DNA of 8,774 bases from Actinomycetes bacterium (GTDB lineage Bacteria > Actinomycetota > Actinomycetes > Mycobacteriales > Mycobacteriaceae). The DNA lies in contig JAEZIA010000336.1 in assembly GCA_023416315.1 (NCBI GenBank), forward strand, positions 1 through 8,774. Reading direction: 5' to 3'. Of this stretch, positions 1 to 5,471 are shown one piece after another (position 1 is the first letter of the stretch; every line of letters begins with the position of its first letter). The notes beneath the pieces are model-generated. The model ran no database searches. It had not been told where the DNA came from and was given only the letters and a program-made list of their open reading frames with translations. Position numbers and translations under genes: made by a program.

Positions 1-131
1 AGAAGCCGGGCGCCCCGCTGCTGACGATGGACCGCACCGCGTTCGACGATTCCGGCCGTGCGGTCGAATACGGGACACACTGCTATCGCGCCGCCCGCTA
101 CTACTTCGACACCACGCTTGTCGACCGCTGA
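1..131 (+). CDS. GntR-family transcriptional regulator, C-terminal end of UTRA domain (5' partial)
   Basis: Reading in frame from base 3 gives 42 residues before a TGA at 129-131; the rest of the gene lies to the left of the window. The residues include LLTMDRTAFDDSGRAVEYG followed by a tyrosine-rich YRAARYYF stretch. This resembles the last strands of the UTRA ligand-binding domain of HutC/FarR-type GntR regulators, where a 'PLL..RT..D..GR.VEY' strand pair precedes a Y-R-x-x-x-Y segment. Such proteins are cytoplasmic DNA-binding repressors that release DNA when they bind a small molecule, often a sugar or amino acid derivative. The DNA-binding domain is not visible, so neither the operator nor the effector can be named. 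It could regulate the downstream exporter or the catabolic genes further right; that is inference. The family call rests on a short fragment. Confidence 0.7.
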   Translation, partial: KPGAPLLTMDRTAFDDSGRAVEYGTHCYRAARYYFDTTLVDR

Positions 132-352
132 CGTGTAATTCCCGGCGAATGTGGCGAACGGCCTTTGCGTAGCCGCCGAACCGCGCACCGCGAACAATTG
201 CAGCCTTCCGCACTTTCGGCAAATACCATCAAGATCAATTGTGAAATGCCGCCGCTGCCTTGTGAATTCGAATTATTTGATTTGATCGTCTAACTCGCTG
301 ACCCGTGTGACAATTTCCCTTTCCGGCTGCGTCTGAAAACGGCGGGGGGACA
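132..352. promoter_or_regulatory. Intergenic region upstream of the MFS gene, AT-rich patch with palindrome
   Basis: This 221-bp gap separates the regulator stop from the exporter start. Its middle part (about 231-300) is clearly more AT-rich than the surrounding DNA. It contains the perfect 10-bp palindrome AATTCGAATT at 265-274, two CAATTG palindromes (195-200 and 236-241), and a direct repeat TTGTGAAAT/TTGTGAATT (239-247 and 260-268) offset by 21 bp, about two helical turns. A third TGTGA lies at 306-310. I could not find a convincing -35/-10 pair. The region probably holds the promoter and operator of the exporter operon, but no individual site is proven. I see no small ORF with a good ribosome binding site. 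Confidence 0.4.
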
Positions 353-1723
353 GTGAAACACAGTCATCCGTTCCGTGCGCTATGGGCGTTGATGGTCGGC
401 CTGTTCCTCATCGTCGTCGACTCGACGGTCGTGGCGGTGGCCAACCCCGCGCTCAAGGACGAGTACGACACCGACTACGGCTCAGTGTTCTGGGTGACCA
501 GTGGCTACCTGCTGGCCTTCGCCGCACTGCTTCTGGTCGGCGGCAGACTCGGTGACCGGTTCGGGCCGAAGTACGTCTACGTGATCGGCTTGGCGATCTT
601 CAGCGCTGCGTCGGTGTGGTGTGGTCTGTCGGAGTCGATCGGGATGCTGACGCTGGCCCGCGTCGTGCAAGGCGCCGGCGCCGCACTGCTTGCCCCACAG
701 ATCTTCACCACGATCACCCGCATGTTCCCGCCCGAGCGGCGCGGCGTGGCGATGAGCGTATGGGGCGCCACCACCGGGATGGGTCTGTTCGCCGGCCCGA
801 TTCTCGGCGGTGTGCTGCTCGACCAGATCGGGTGGCGGTGGATCTTTTTCGGCAGTGCCCCCATCGGGGTGATCGGGTTGGTGCTCGCCGTGTGGCTGGT
901 GCCTGCGCTGCCCGGCAGGCACTTGCATATGGACCCACTCGGTGTGCTCCTGTCGGGGGCGGGCATCTTCCTCATCGTGTTCGGCCTGCAGGAGAGTGAG
1001 CGCGAGAATTGGTCGCCGGCAACCTGGTTCGCGATCGCCGCTGGACTGACCTTGACGGCAGTCTTTTTCGGGTGGCAGGCCGTCAACCCGAGGGAGCCGC
1101 TGATTCCGCTTCGGCTGGTGATGGACCGGAATTTCCTGCTGTCCAATGGCGGCATCGCCACGGTGAGTTTCGCGTTCGTCGCGTTCGTCATTCCGCTGAT
1201 GATCTTCCTGCAGGAAGCGCGCGGGTTGTCCGCCGTTGGCGCCGCGCTGCTCACCGCGCCGATGGCTGTGGCGACCGTCGTGCTGGCGCCGGTGGTCGGC
1301 AAGCTTGTCGACCGGGTTCACCCGCGCCCGATCGTGATCGCCGGCTTCGCGATGCTGACGGTCGCGCTGCTCTGGCTGGCCCTGGAAATGAGCAGAACGA
1401 GCGCGTCCGCGCCCATGTGGCGGTTGCTCCCACCGCTGGCGGGGGTGGGCGTGGCCGGCGCATTCACCTGGGAACCGCTGGCCGTCATCGCATCCCGAGC
1501 GCTGCCGCCCGAGCTGGCCGGTGCCGGATCGGCGCTGTGCAACACCGCCCGCCAGCTCGGTGCGGCGCTGTCCAGCGCCAGCGTCGCCGCGCTGTCGCAG
1601 TCGATGCTGCTGCCCGTCTGTGCTGCCGCGCTCGGTGGGCTGATCGCGATGTTCATCGTGACGCGAGAACGCGGCACCGCTGCGCCCGTTCTGCTCCGCG
1701 ACGAGATGCGGGTGGCGTTGTGA
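353..1723 (+). CDS. MFS multidrug-type exporter, EmrB/QacA (DHA2) subfamily
   Basis: This is a 456-residue integral membrane protein, almost entirely hydrophobic helices, probably 13-14 of them. The first helix ends in a DSTVVAVANPAL motif (about 23-34), matching the 'D-x-T-(I/V)-V-x-V-A-x-P' signature of drug:proton antiporters. MFS motif A is GRLGDRFGPKY (about 64-74), and the antiporter motif C is GMGLFAGPILGG (142-153), followed by the typical GWRWIFF turn at the start of helix 6. This family exports hydrophobic compounds from the cytoplasm using the proton gradient; the substrate cannot be read from sequence. The GTG start at 353 follows GGGGGGA (344-350) at a short spacing. The next methionine (codon at 392-394) lies inside helix 1 and is less likely. 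The stop overlaps the next gene by 4 nt, so the two are probably co-transcribed and translationally coupled. Confidence 0.88.
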   Translation: MKHSHPFRALWALMVGLFLIVVDSTVVAVANPALKDEYDTDYGSVFWVTSGYLLAFAALLLVGGRLGDRFGPKYVYVIGLAIFSAASVWCGLSESIGMLTLARVVQGAGAALLAPQIFTTITRMFPPERRGVAMSVWGATTGMGLFAGPILGGVLLDQIGWRWIFFGSAPIGVIGLVLAVWLVPALPGRHLHMDPLGVLLSGAGIFLIVFGLQESERENWSPATWFAIAAGLTLTAVFFGWQAVNPREPLIPLRLVMDRNFLLSNGGIATVSFAFVAFVIPLMIFLQEARGLSAVGAALLTAPMAVATVVLAPVVGKLVDRVHPRPIVIAGFAMLTVALLWLALEMSRTSASAPMWRLLPPLAGVGVAGAFTWEPLAVIASRALPPELAGAGSALCNTARQLGAALSSASVAALSQSMLLPVCAAALGGLIAMFIVTRERGTAAPVLLRDEMRVAL

Positions 1724-2475
1724 CCGCCCTCGCCGGTGCGCCGCGGTCGACCCTGCACGACGCCGAGTCGCTCACCGATGACGGCCTGCGCGACCTGCTG
1801 GCATACCCTGACGACCTCGAACAGCCGCTGTTGCGGGCCAACTTCATCGCGAGCATCGACGGGGCGGTGACGCTCGACGGGTCCGGGCGCAGGCTCGGCA
1901 CGCCCACCGATCGGCGGGTGTTCAGCCGGTTGCGTGAGGTCGCCGACGTGGTTCTGGTGGGTGCGACGACGGCGAGGTCCAAACCGTACGAAGACCTCCG
2001 GCTGGATCCGGCCGCACAGGCGTGGCGGTTGGCGCGGGGGTTGGCGGCCGTCCTTCCGGTGGCGGTGGTGTCCAGCCGCGGTGTCGTCCCGCCTGCGGTG
2101 GTGAACAATACGGCGGCACCGCCGGTGGTGTTCGTATCCGCGAACGCCGACGTTGCGGCACGGCACGCTCTTGAACAGTCGCATGCCCGGGTGGTTGAGA
2201 TTCCGGGCGGCCGGGTCGCGTCGGCGGCGATCCGCGCCGGACTCGCGGAGCTGGGCTTACATCGCGTGCTCGTCGAGGGCGGCCCGACACTGTTCTCACA
2301 GCTGGTGTCGGACAACGAGATCGACGAGTTGTGTCTGACTACGAGTCCCAAGCTGGTGGCCGGACCGGCGCGCCGGATCGCCGCGGCCGATCACCACGTC
2401 GAGATCGATATGCACCGCCGGGGCATTCTGGTCGGGGCAGACGGCACCGTGATCGTTCGATGGGCGCGCTACTGA
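1720..2475 (+). CDS. Pyrimidine reductase family protein (RibD C-terminal/DHFR-like fold), Rv2671-like
   Basis: This 251-residue protein covers only the reductase half of RibD; there is no zinc-binding deaminase domain. Visible signatures are LRANFIASIDGAVTLDG (about 38-54), the strand VADVVLVGATTAR (74-86), a nucleotide-binding LVEGGPTLF (184-192), and IDELCLTTSPKLVAG (201-215). The 'RANFI-S-DG' and 'EGGPTL...DELCLT' blocks closely resemble Rv2671 of M. tuberculosis. That protein was annotated RibD, was shown to have dihydrofolate reductase activity, and gives para-aminosalicylate resistance when overexpressed. The likely chemistry is NADPH-dependent reduction of a pteridine or pyrimidine in the cytoplasm; the true substrate here is unknown. 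I chose GTG at 1720 because it overlaps the exporter stop (GTGA) and leaves a natural N-terminus. An open frame continues upstream to 1009, but that part is the exporter read in another frame. The 3' end overlaps the convergent isomerase gene by 7 nt. Confidence 0.85.
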   Translation: MTALAGAPRSTLHDAESLTDDGLRDLLAYPDDLEQPLLRANFIASIDGAVTLDGSGRRLGTPTDRRVFSRLREVADVVLVGATTARSKPYEDLRLDPAAQAWRLARGLAAVLPVAVVSSRGVVPPAVVNNTAAPPVVFVSANADVAARHALEQSHARVVEIPGGRVASAAIRAGLAELGLHRVLVEGGPTLFSQLVSDNEIDELCLTTSPKLVAGPARRIAAADHHVEIDMHRRGILVGADGTVIVRWARY

Positions 2476-3263
2476 CGGTCCGGCATCGGTCCGGAAAACG
2501 CGTCCCGGAACGCGCGCAGTGCGGCCTCGCTGTCGCCGGCCGCCCACGCCTCCAAGCCGACGGTGCCGCGATAGTCCATGTCGTGCAACGCTCGAGCGAT
2601 GGCGGGGTAGTGGATCTCGCCGGTGCCCGGTTCGCACCGTCCGGGAACATCGGCCACCTGAATCTCGCCGATCGCCGGGCCGCACCGTCGGACCAGTTCG
2701 ATGAGGTTCCCCTCGCCGATCTGGGCGTGGTAGAGGTCGAGCATCATCTTGACGTTCGGGTGGTCGACACCCTCCACGAGCGCCAGGGTGTCCTTGGCGC
2801 GGGCCAGCGGAACGCCGGGGTGGTCGACGATCGTATTGAGGTTCTCCACGCAGAACGTGACGTCGGCGGCGGCGCCGAGTTCGCCGATGCGTTCCAGCGC
2901 CCGCTGCGCCGTCAGCCACATCTGACCGGTGGTGCGGTGACGCGGGCGGGCGGCCCGGCCGTCGATGAGTGCGGCGGTATGCAGGTTCAGCCGCGGCACC
3001 CCCAGTGTCTCAGCGGCTTTGACGCTGAGTTCCGCGGTGCGCACTACCTCGTCGGCGCCTGCCGGGTCGATCAGGTCGCCGCCAAGGTAGCCGGTCATCG
3101 ACGAGAACCGCGCCCCGGTGTCGGCCAGCGCCGCGAGGTCCTTGTCGTGCCAGCTCCAGATTTCCACCGCGAAGCCGAGCCTGTCGATGCGCCGTACCCG
3201 CTCGACGACTGGCAGGTCGGTGAACACCATCTCAGCGCATACTGCCAGGTCAAAGCCGATCAT
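2469..3263 (-). CDS. Hydroxypyruvate isomerase-like TIM-barrel sugar isomerase
   Basis: The protein has 264 residues, the usual length for Hyi (258 in E. coli). It belongs to the AP-endonuclease-2/xylose isomerase-like TIM-barrel superfamily, which uses a divalent metal to interconvert ketoses and aldoses or to epimerise them. The expected metal-site residues are present: Glu140 in CVEN, Asp176 in MLDLYHAQ, Gln202 in IQVADVPGR, and Glu238 in GLEAW. The Hyi-specific EPGTGEI motif is at 211-217. Known members convert hydroxypyruvate to tartronate semialdehyde or act on related small hydroxy-keto acids and sugars; the substrate here is not certain. The gene diverges from the ABC importer across a 124-bp region, suggesting shared control. 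There is no ribosome binding site before the ATG, and a TAnnnT box lies 6 nt upstream, so it may be translated from a leaderless mRNA. Confidence 0.83.
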   Translation of the reverse strand: MIGFDLAVCAEMVFTDLPVVERVRRIDRLGFAVEIWSWHDKDLAALADTGARFSSMTGYLGGDLIDPAGADEVVRTAELSVKAAETLGVPRLNLHTAALIDGRAARPRHRTTGQMWLTAQRALERIGELGAAADVTFCVENLNTIVDHPGVPLARAKDTLALVEGVDHPNVKMMLDLYHAQIGEGNLIELVRRCGPAIGEIQVADVPGRCEPGTGEIHYPAIARALHDMDYRGTVGLEAWAAGDSEAALRAFRDAFSGPMPDRQ

Positions 3264-3269
3264 CAGCGA

Positions 3270-3275
3270 ACCCTA
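3270..3275 (-). promoter_or_regulatory. Candidate -10 box of a leaderless promoter for the isomerase gene
   Basis: On the minus strand the hexamer TAGGGT lies exactly 6 nt before the ATG of the isomerase gene. This fits the mycobacterial TAnnnT -10 element. Transcription would start at or beside the A of the ATG, giving an mRNA with no 5' leader. The bases between box and ATG (TCGCTG) contain no Shine-Dalgarno sequence, which fits. I see no good -35 hexamer, which is common for such promoters. This is inferred from spacing alone. Confidence 0.45.
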
Positions 3276-3296
3276 CCATTTGACCTGCAGTCTGAA

Positions 3297-3306
3297 TGTC
3301 CTGACA
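3297..3306 (+). promoter_or_regulatory. IolR-like operator (TGTCCTGACA) upstream of the ABC importer
   Basis: TGTCCTGACA matches every position of KGWCHTRACA, the consensus I recall for the GntR-type inositol regulator IolR of Corynebacterium glutamicum. It is also a small dyad, TGTC-N2-GACA. It lies 5 bp upstream of the candidate -35 of the importer promoter and between the two divergent genes, so a bound regulator could affect both. I found no second exact match by eye in this intergenic region or in the one at 132-352. The sequence match is direct; the assignment to an IolR-type protein is inference. Confidence 0.45.
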
Positions 3307-3311
3307 AAGTA

Positions 3312-3340
3312 TTGACTTTCTGCTGTGAGCCGTATTACAT
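3312..3340 (+). promoter_or_regulatory. Candidate sigma-A-type promoter of the ABC importer operon
   Basis: TTGACT at 3312-3317 matches the -35 consensus in five of six positions. Two overlapping -10 candidates follow: TTACAT at 3335-3340 (17-bp spacer) and TATTAC at 3333-3338 (15-bp spacer). The -35 sits within a short inverted repeat, AAAGT-N4-ACTTT (3306-3319), which may help regulator binding. Transcription would start near 3346, leaving a leader of about 40 nt that carries a perfect dyad and a good ribosome binding site. Confidence 0.5.
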
Positions 3341-3360
3341 CGAGGGCAGGCGTGTCGTAC

Positions 3361-3372
3361 GCGATGTATCGC
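3361..3372. promoter_or_regulatory. Perfect 12-bp dyad in the importer leader (GCGATGTATCGC)
   Basis: The two 5-bp arms GCGAT and ATCGC are exact inverted repeats around a GT centre. The element lies between the candidate promoter and the ribosome binding site of the binding-protein gene, where a repressor would block transcription. A 2-nt loop is too short for a stable RNA hairpin, so a protein-binding site is more likely than an RNA structure. Short dyads also arise by chance. Confidence 0.3.
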
Positions 3373-3376
3373 AGAC

Positions 3377-3382
3377 AAGGAG
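3377..3382 (+). promoter_or_regulatory. Ribosome binding site fixing the start of the binding-protein gene
   Basis: AAGGAG lies 5 nt before the ATG at 3388. It decides the start: the same frame is open back to 3325 with an earlier ATG, but only the start at 3388 has this site and places the lipoprotein signal peptide at the very N-terminus. Confidence 0.8.
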
Positions 3383-3387
3383 TCGGC

Positions 3388-4374
3388 ATGAAGTTCAATC
3401 GGCTAGCGGCCTTGGCAGGCGCGAGTGCGCTGGTGATCGGGCTCGCGGCCTGTTCTGCCACCGGTGGGAAACCGCAGAACAACGGCAGCGGTTCGGGCGG
3501 CGGCACCGTCGACACGCCACGCAAGACCGTCGCGATGATCACCCACGAGGTCCCCGGTGACTCGTTCTGGGATCTGGTGCGTAAGGGTGCCGAGACCGCG
3601 GCGAAGAAGGACAACATCGAACTTCGCTACTCCAACGATCCCGAGGCGCCGAATCAGGCCAACCTCGTGCAGTCGGCGATCGACAGTGGGGTCGACGGTA
3701 TCGCGGTCACGCTCGCCAAGCCCGACGCGATGCAGGCCGCGGTCAAAGCCGCTGAGGCCAAGGGCATCCCGGTCGTCGCGTTCAACGCCGGGATGGACGC
3801 GTGGAAGGCGATGGGCGTCAAGGAGTACTTCGGCCAGGATGGTGCCATCGCCGGCCAAGGTGTCGGTGACCGGTTGCGCAGCGAGGGCGCGACCAAAGCG
3901 ATCTGCGTCATCCAGGAGCAGGGCCACGTCGACCTGGAGGCCCGCTGCGCCGGCGTGAAGCAGACCTTCCCGGCCACCGAGGTCCTCAACGTCAACGGCA
4001 AGGACATGCCGTCGGTCGAGTCCACCATCACCGCCAAACTGCAGCAGGACCCGAGCATCGACTACATCGTCACGCTCGGTGCGCCGTTCGCGCTGACCGC
4101 GGTGCAGTCCAAGAGCAACGCGGGCAGTACCGCCAAGATCGGCACATTCGACACCAACGCTGCCCTCGTCGACGCGATCCAGAAGGGCGACGTGCAGTGG
4201 GCCGTCGACCAGCAGCCGTATCTACAGGGTTACCTCGCCGTCGACTCGCTGTGGCTGTACCTGAGCAACGGGAACGTCATCGGTGGTGGGCAGCCGACTT
4301 TGACCGGCCCGGCCTTTATCGATGGGTCGAACATCGCCGCGGTCGCGGAGTACGCCAAGGGAGGCACACGCTGA
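3388..4374 (+). CDS. Sugar/polyol ABC transporter substrate-binding lipoprotein (CUT2 type)
   Basis: The 328-residue precursor starts with a lipoprotein signal peptide: basic MKFNR, a hydrophobic core, then the lipobox LAAC with Cys22 as the lipidation site. A Gly/Ser/Asn-rich linker follows, and the mature domain begins about residue 48 with KTVAMITHEVPGDSFWDLV. This is the first strand and ligand-facing loop of the ribose-binding-protein fold (Peripla_BP_4). Other family landmarks are SAIDSGVDGIAVTLAKPDA, KGIPVVAFNAG and, near the C-terminus, VQWAVDQQPYLQGYLAVDSL. It would be anchored outside the cytoplasmic membrane and deliver ligand to the permease encoded next. The fold serves ribose, xylose, fructose, inositol and similar ligands. 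The neighbouring IolE-like and Gfo/Idh genes make a cyclitol or its oxidised relative the best guess, but the ligand is not proven. Confidence 0.9.
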   Translation: MKFNRLAALAGASALVIGLAACSATGGKPQNNGSGSGGGTVDTPRKTVAMITHEVPGDSFWDLVRKGAETAAKKDNIELRYSNDPEAPNQANLVQSAIDSGVDGIAVTLAKPDAMQAAVKAAEAKGIPVVAFNAGMDAWKAMGVKEYFGQDGAIAGQGVGDRLRSEGATKAICVIQEQGHVDLEARCAGVKQTFPATEVLNVNGKDMPSVESTITAKLQQDPSIDYIVTLGAPFALTAVQSKSNAGSTAKIGTFDTNAALVDAIQKGDVQWAVDQQPYLQGYLAVDSLWLYLSNGNVIGGGQPTLTGPAFIDGSNIAAVAEYAKGGTR

Positions 4375-4409
4375 TGAGCGCTTGCGCGAAGAGGGGACAA
4401 CTCAGATGA
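4374..4409 (+). other. Possible 11-codon coupling mini-ORF between binding-protein and permease genes
   Basis: An ATG at 4374 shares one base with the binding-protein stop (TGATG), and its 11-codon frame ends at a TGA that overlaps the permease start (ATGA, 4406-4409). The encoded peptide, MSACAKRGQLR, has no recognisable function. The arrangement would let ribosomes ending one gene restart and be carried to the next start codon. The permease start also has its own GAGGGG site inside this mini-ORF. It may be a chance frame; there is no direct sign that it is translated. Confidence 0.25.
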
Positions 4410-5464
4410 CTACCCAGGAGGCACTCGACGTCGCCGACCACAAGGTGGTCCGCGACGAACGCGTCAAGGAACGGAACAAGCTGCAGCGCCTGCTGATTCG
4501 CCCGGAGATGGGTGCCGGGATCGGTGCGATCGGAATCTTCGTCTTCTTCCTGATCGTGGCCGACCCGTTCCGGCAAGCCTCCTCGCTGGCCACCGTCCTC
4601 TACGCCAGCTCGACCATCGGGATCATGGCGTGTGGTGTCGCGGTGTTGATGATCGGTGGCGAGTTCGACCTGTCCACCGGTGTCGCGGTGACGTTCAGCT
4701 CGCTGGCGGCGTCGATGCTGTCCTACAACCTGCACCTCAATTTGTGGGCGGGCGCCGGACTCGCCCTGATCCTGGCGCTGGGCGTCGGTTTTCTGAACGG
4801 ATTCCTGGTGATGCGGACCAAGATCCCGTCGTTCCTGATCACGCTGAGTACGTTCTTCATGCTCGCCGGCATCAACCTCGCCGTCACCAAACTCCTTGCG
4901 GGCCAGGTTGCCACGCAAAGCGTGAGCGATATGCAAGGCTGGGATTCCGCGCAGAAGGTGTTCGCGTCGTCGTTCACCGTGTTCGGTGTGAGCGTGCGCA
5001 TCACCGTGGTCTGGTGGCTGGTGTTCACCGCGGCGGCCACCTGGGTGCTGTTCAAGACCAAGATCGGCAACTGGATCTTCGCGGTCGGTGGTGACGCCGA
5101 CAGTGCTCGCGCGGTGGGTGTTCCGGTGACCAAGGTCAAGATCGGGCTGTTCATGTTCGTCGGCTTCTGCGCCTGGTTTGTCGGCATGCACCTGCTGTTC
5201 GCGTTCAACACCGTGCAGTCCGGCCAGGGTATCGGCAACGAGTTCTTCTACATCATCGCCGCGGTGATCGGCGGCTGCCTGCTGACGGGTGGCTATGGCA
5301 CGGCGATCGGCGCCGCGATCGGCGCTTTCATCTTCGGCATGACCAACCAGGGCATCGTCTACGCCGGCTGGAACCCCGACTGGTTCAAGTTCTTCCTGGG
5401 CGCGATGCTGCTGTTCGCGGTGATCGCCAACAACGCCTTCCGCAACTACGCCGCCAAGAGGTGA
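4406..5464 (+). CDS. Sugar/polyol ABC transporter permease (CUT2, BPD_transp_2 family)
   Basis: This 352-residue polytopic membrane protein has a charged cytoplasmic N-terminus of about 34 residues followed by roughly 8-10 hydrophobic helices. GGEFDLSTG (about 84-92) corresponds to the 'GGIDLSVG' hallmark of RbsC/FrcC-type permeases, and NGFLVMRTKIPSFLITLST (131-149) matches the conserved segment after it. The C-terminal half carries a FYIIAAVIGGCLLTGGYGT block, also typical of the family. It forms the membrane channel, probably as a dimer, working with the binding protein upstream and the ATPase downstream. I placed the start at ATG 4406, preceded by GAGGGG (4391-4396). The open frame extends back to 4322, but that part overlaps the binding-protein gene and lacks a site. 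The gap to the ATPase gene is 7 nt. Confidence 0.92.
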   Translation: MTTQEALDVADHKVVRDERVKERNKLQRLLIRPEMGAGIGAIGIFVFFLIVADPFRQASSLATVLYASSTIGIMACGVAVLMIGGEFDLSTGVAVTFSSLAASMLSYNLHLNLWAGAGLALILALGVGFLNGFLVMRTKIPSFLITLSTFFMLAGINLAVTKLLAGQVATQSVSDMQGWDSAQKVFASSFTVFGVSVRITVVWWLVFTAAATWVLFKTKIGNWIFAVGGDADSARAVGVPVTKVKIGLFMFVGFCAWFVGMHLLFAFNTVQSGQGIGNEFFYIIAAVIGGCLLTGGYGTAIGAAIGAFIFGMTNQGIVYAGWNPDWFKFFLGAMLLFAVIANNAFRNYAAKR

Positions 5465-5471
5465 GAGAGAA

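Noticed and set aside
135..185. Possible terminator after the GntR gene
   Set aside because: Only short imperfect GC complementarity and no T-run; not enough to call a hairpin.
482..1321. 279-codon minus-strand frame opposite the MFS gene
   Set aside because: Low-complexity polar composition and no motifs; the plus strand has clear MFS motifs A and C.
1009..1719. N-terminal extension of the reductase frame
   Set aside because: This part overlaps the MFS gene in another frame and is Arg/Gly/Ala-rich; family alignment starts after GTG 1720.
3325..3387. Earlier in-frame ATG extending the binding protein by 21 residues
   Set aside because: It would bury the lipoprotein signal peptide behind a polar extension, and it lies on the candidate promoter; the ATG at 3388 has AAGGAG at the right distance.
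2331..3560. 409-codon plus-strand open frame antisense to the Hyi-like gene
   Set aside because: Arg/Gly/His-rich with no family motifs; it crosses the regulatory region and the binding-protein start, and the minus strand holds an intact enzyme with its metal ligands.
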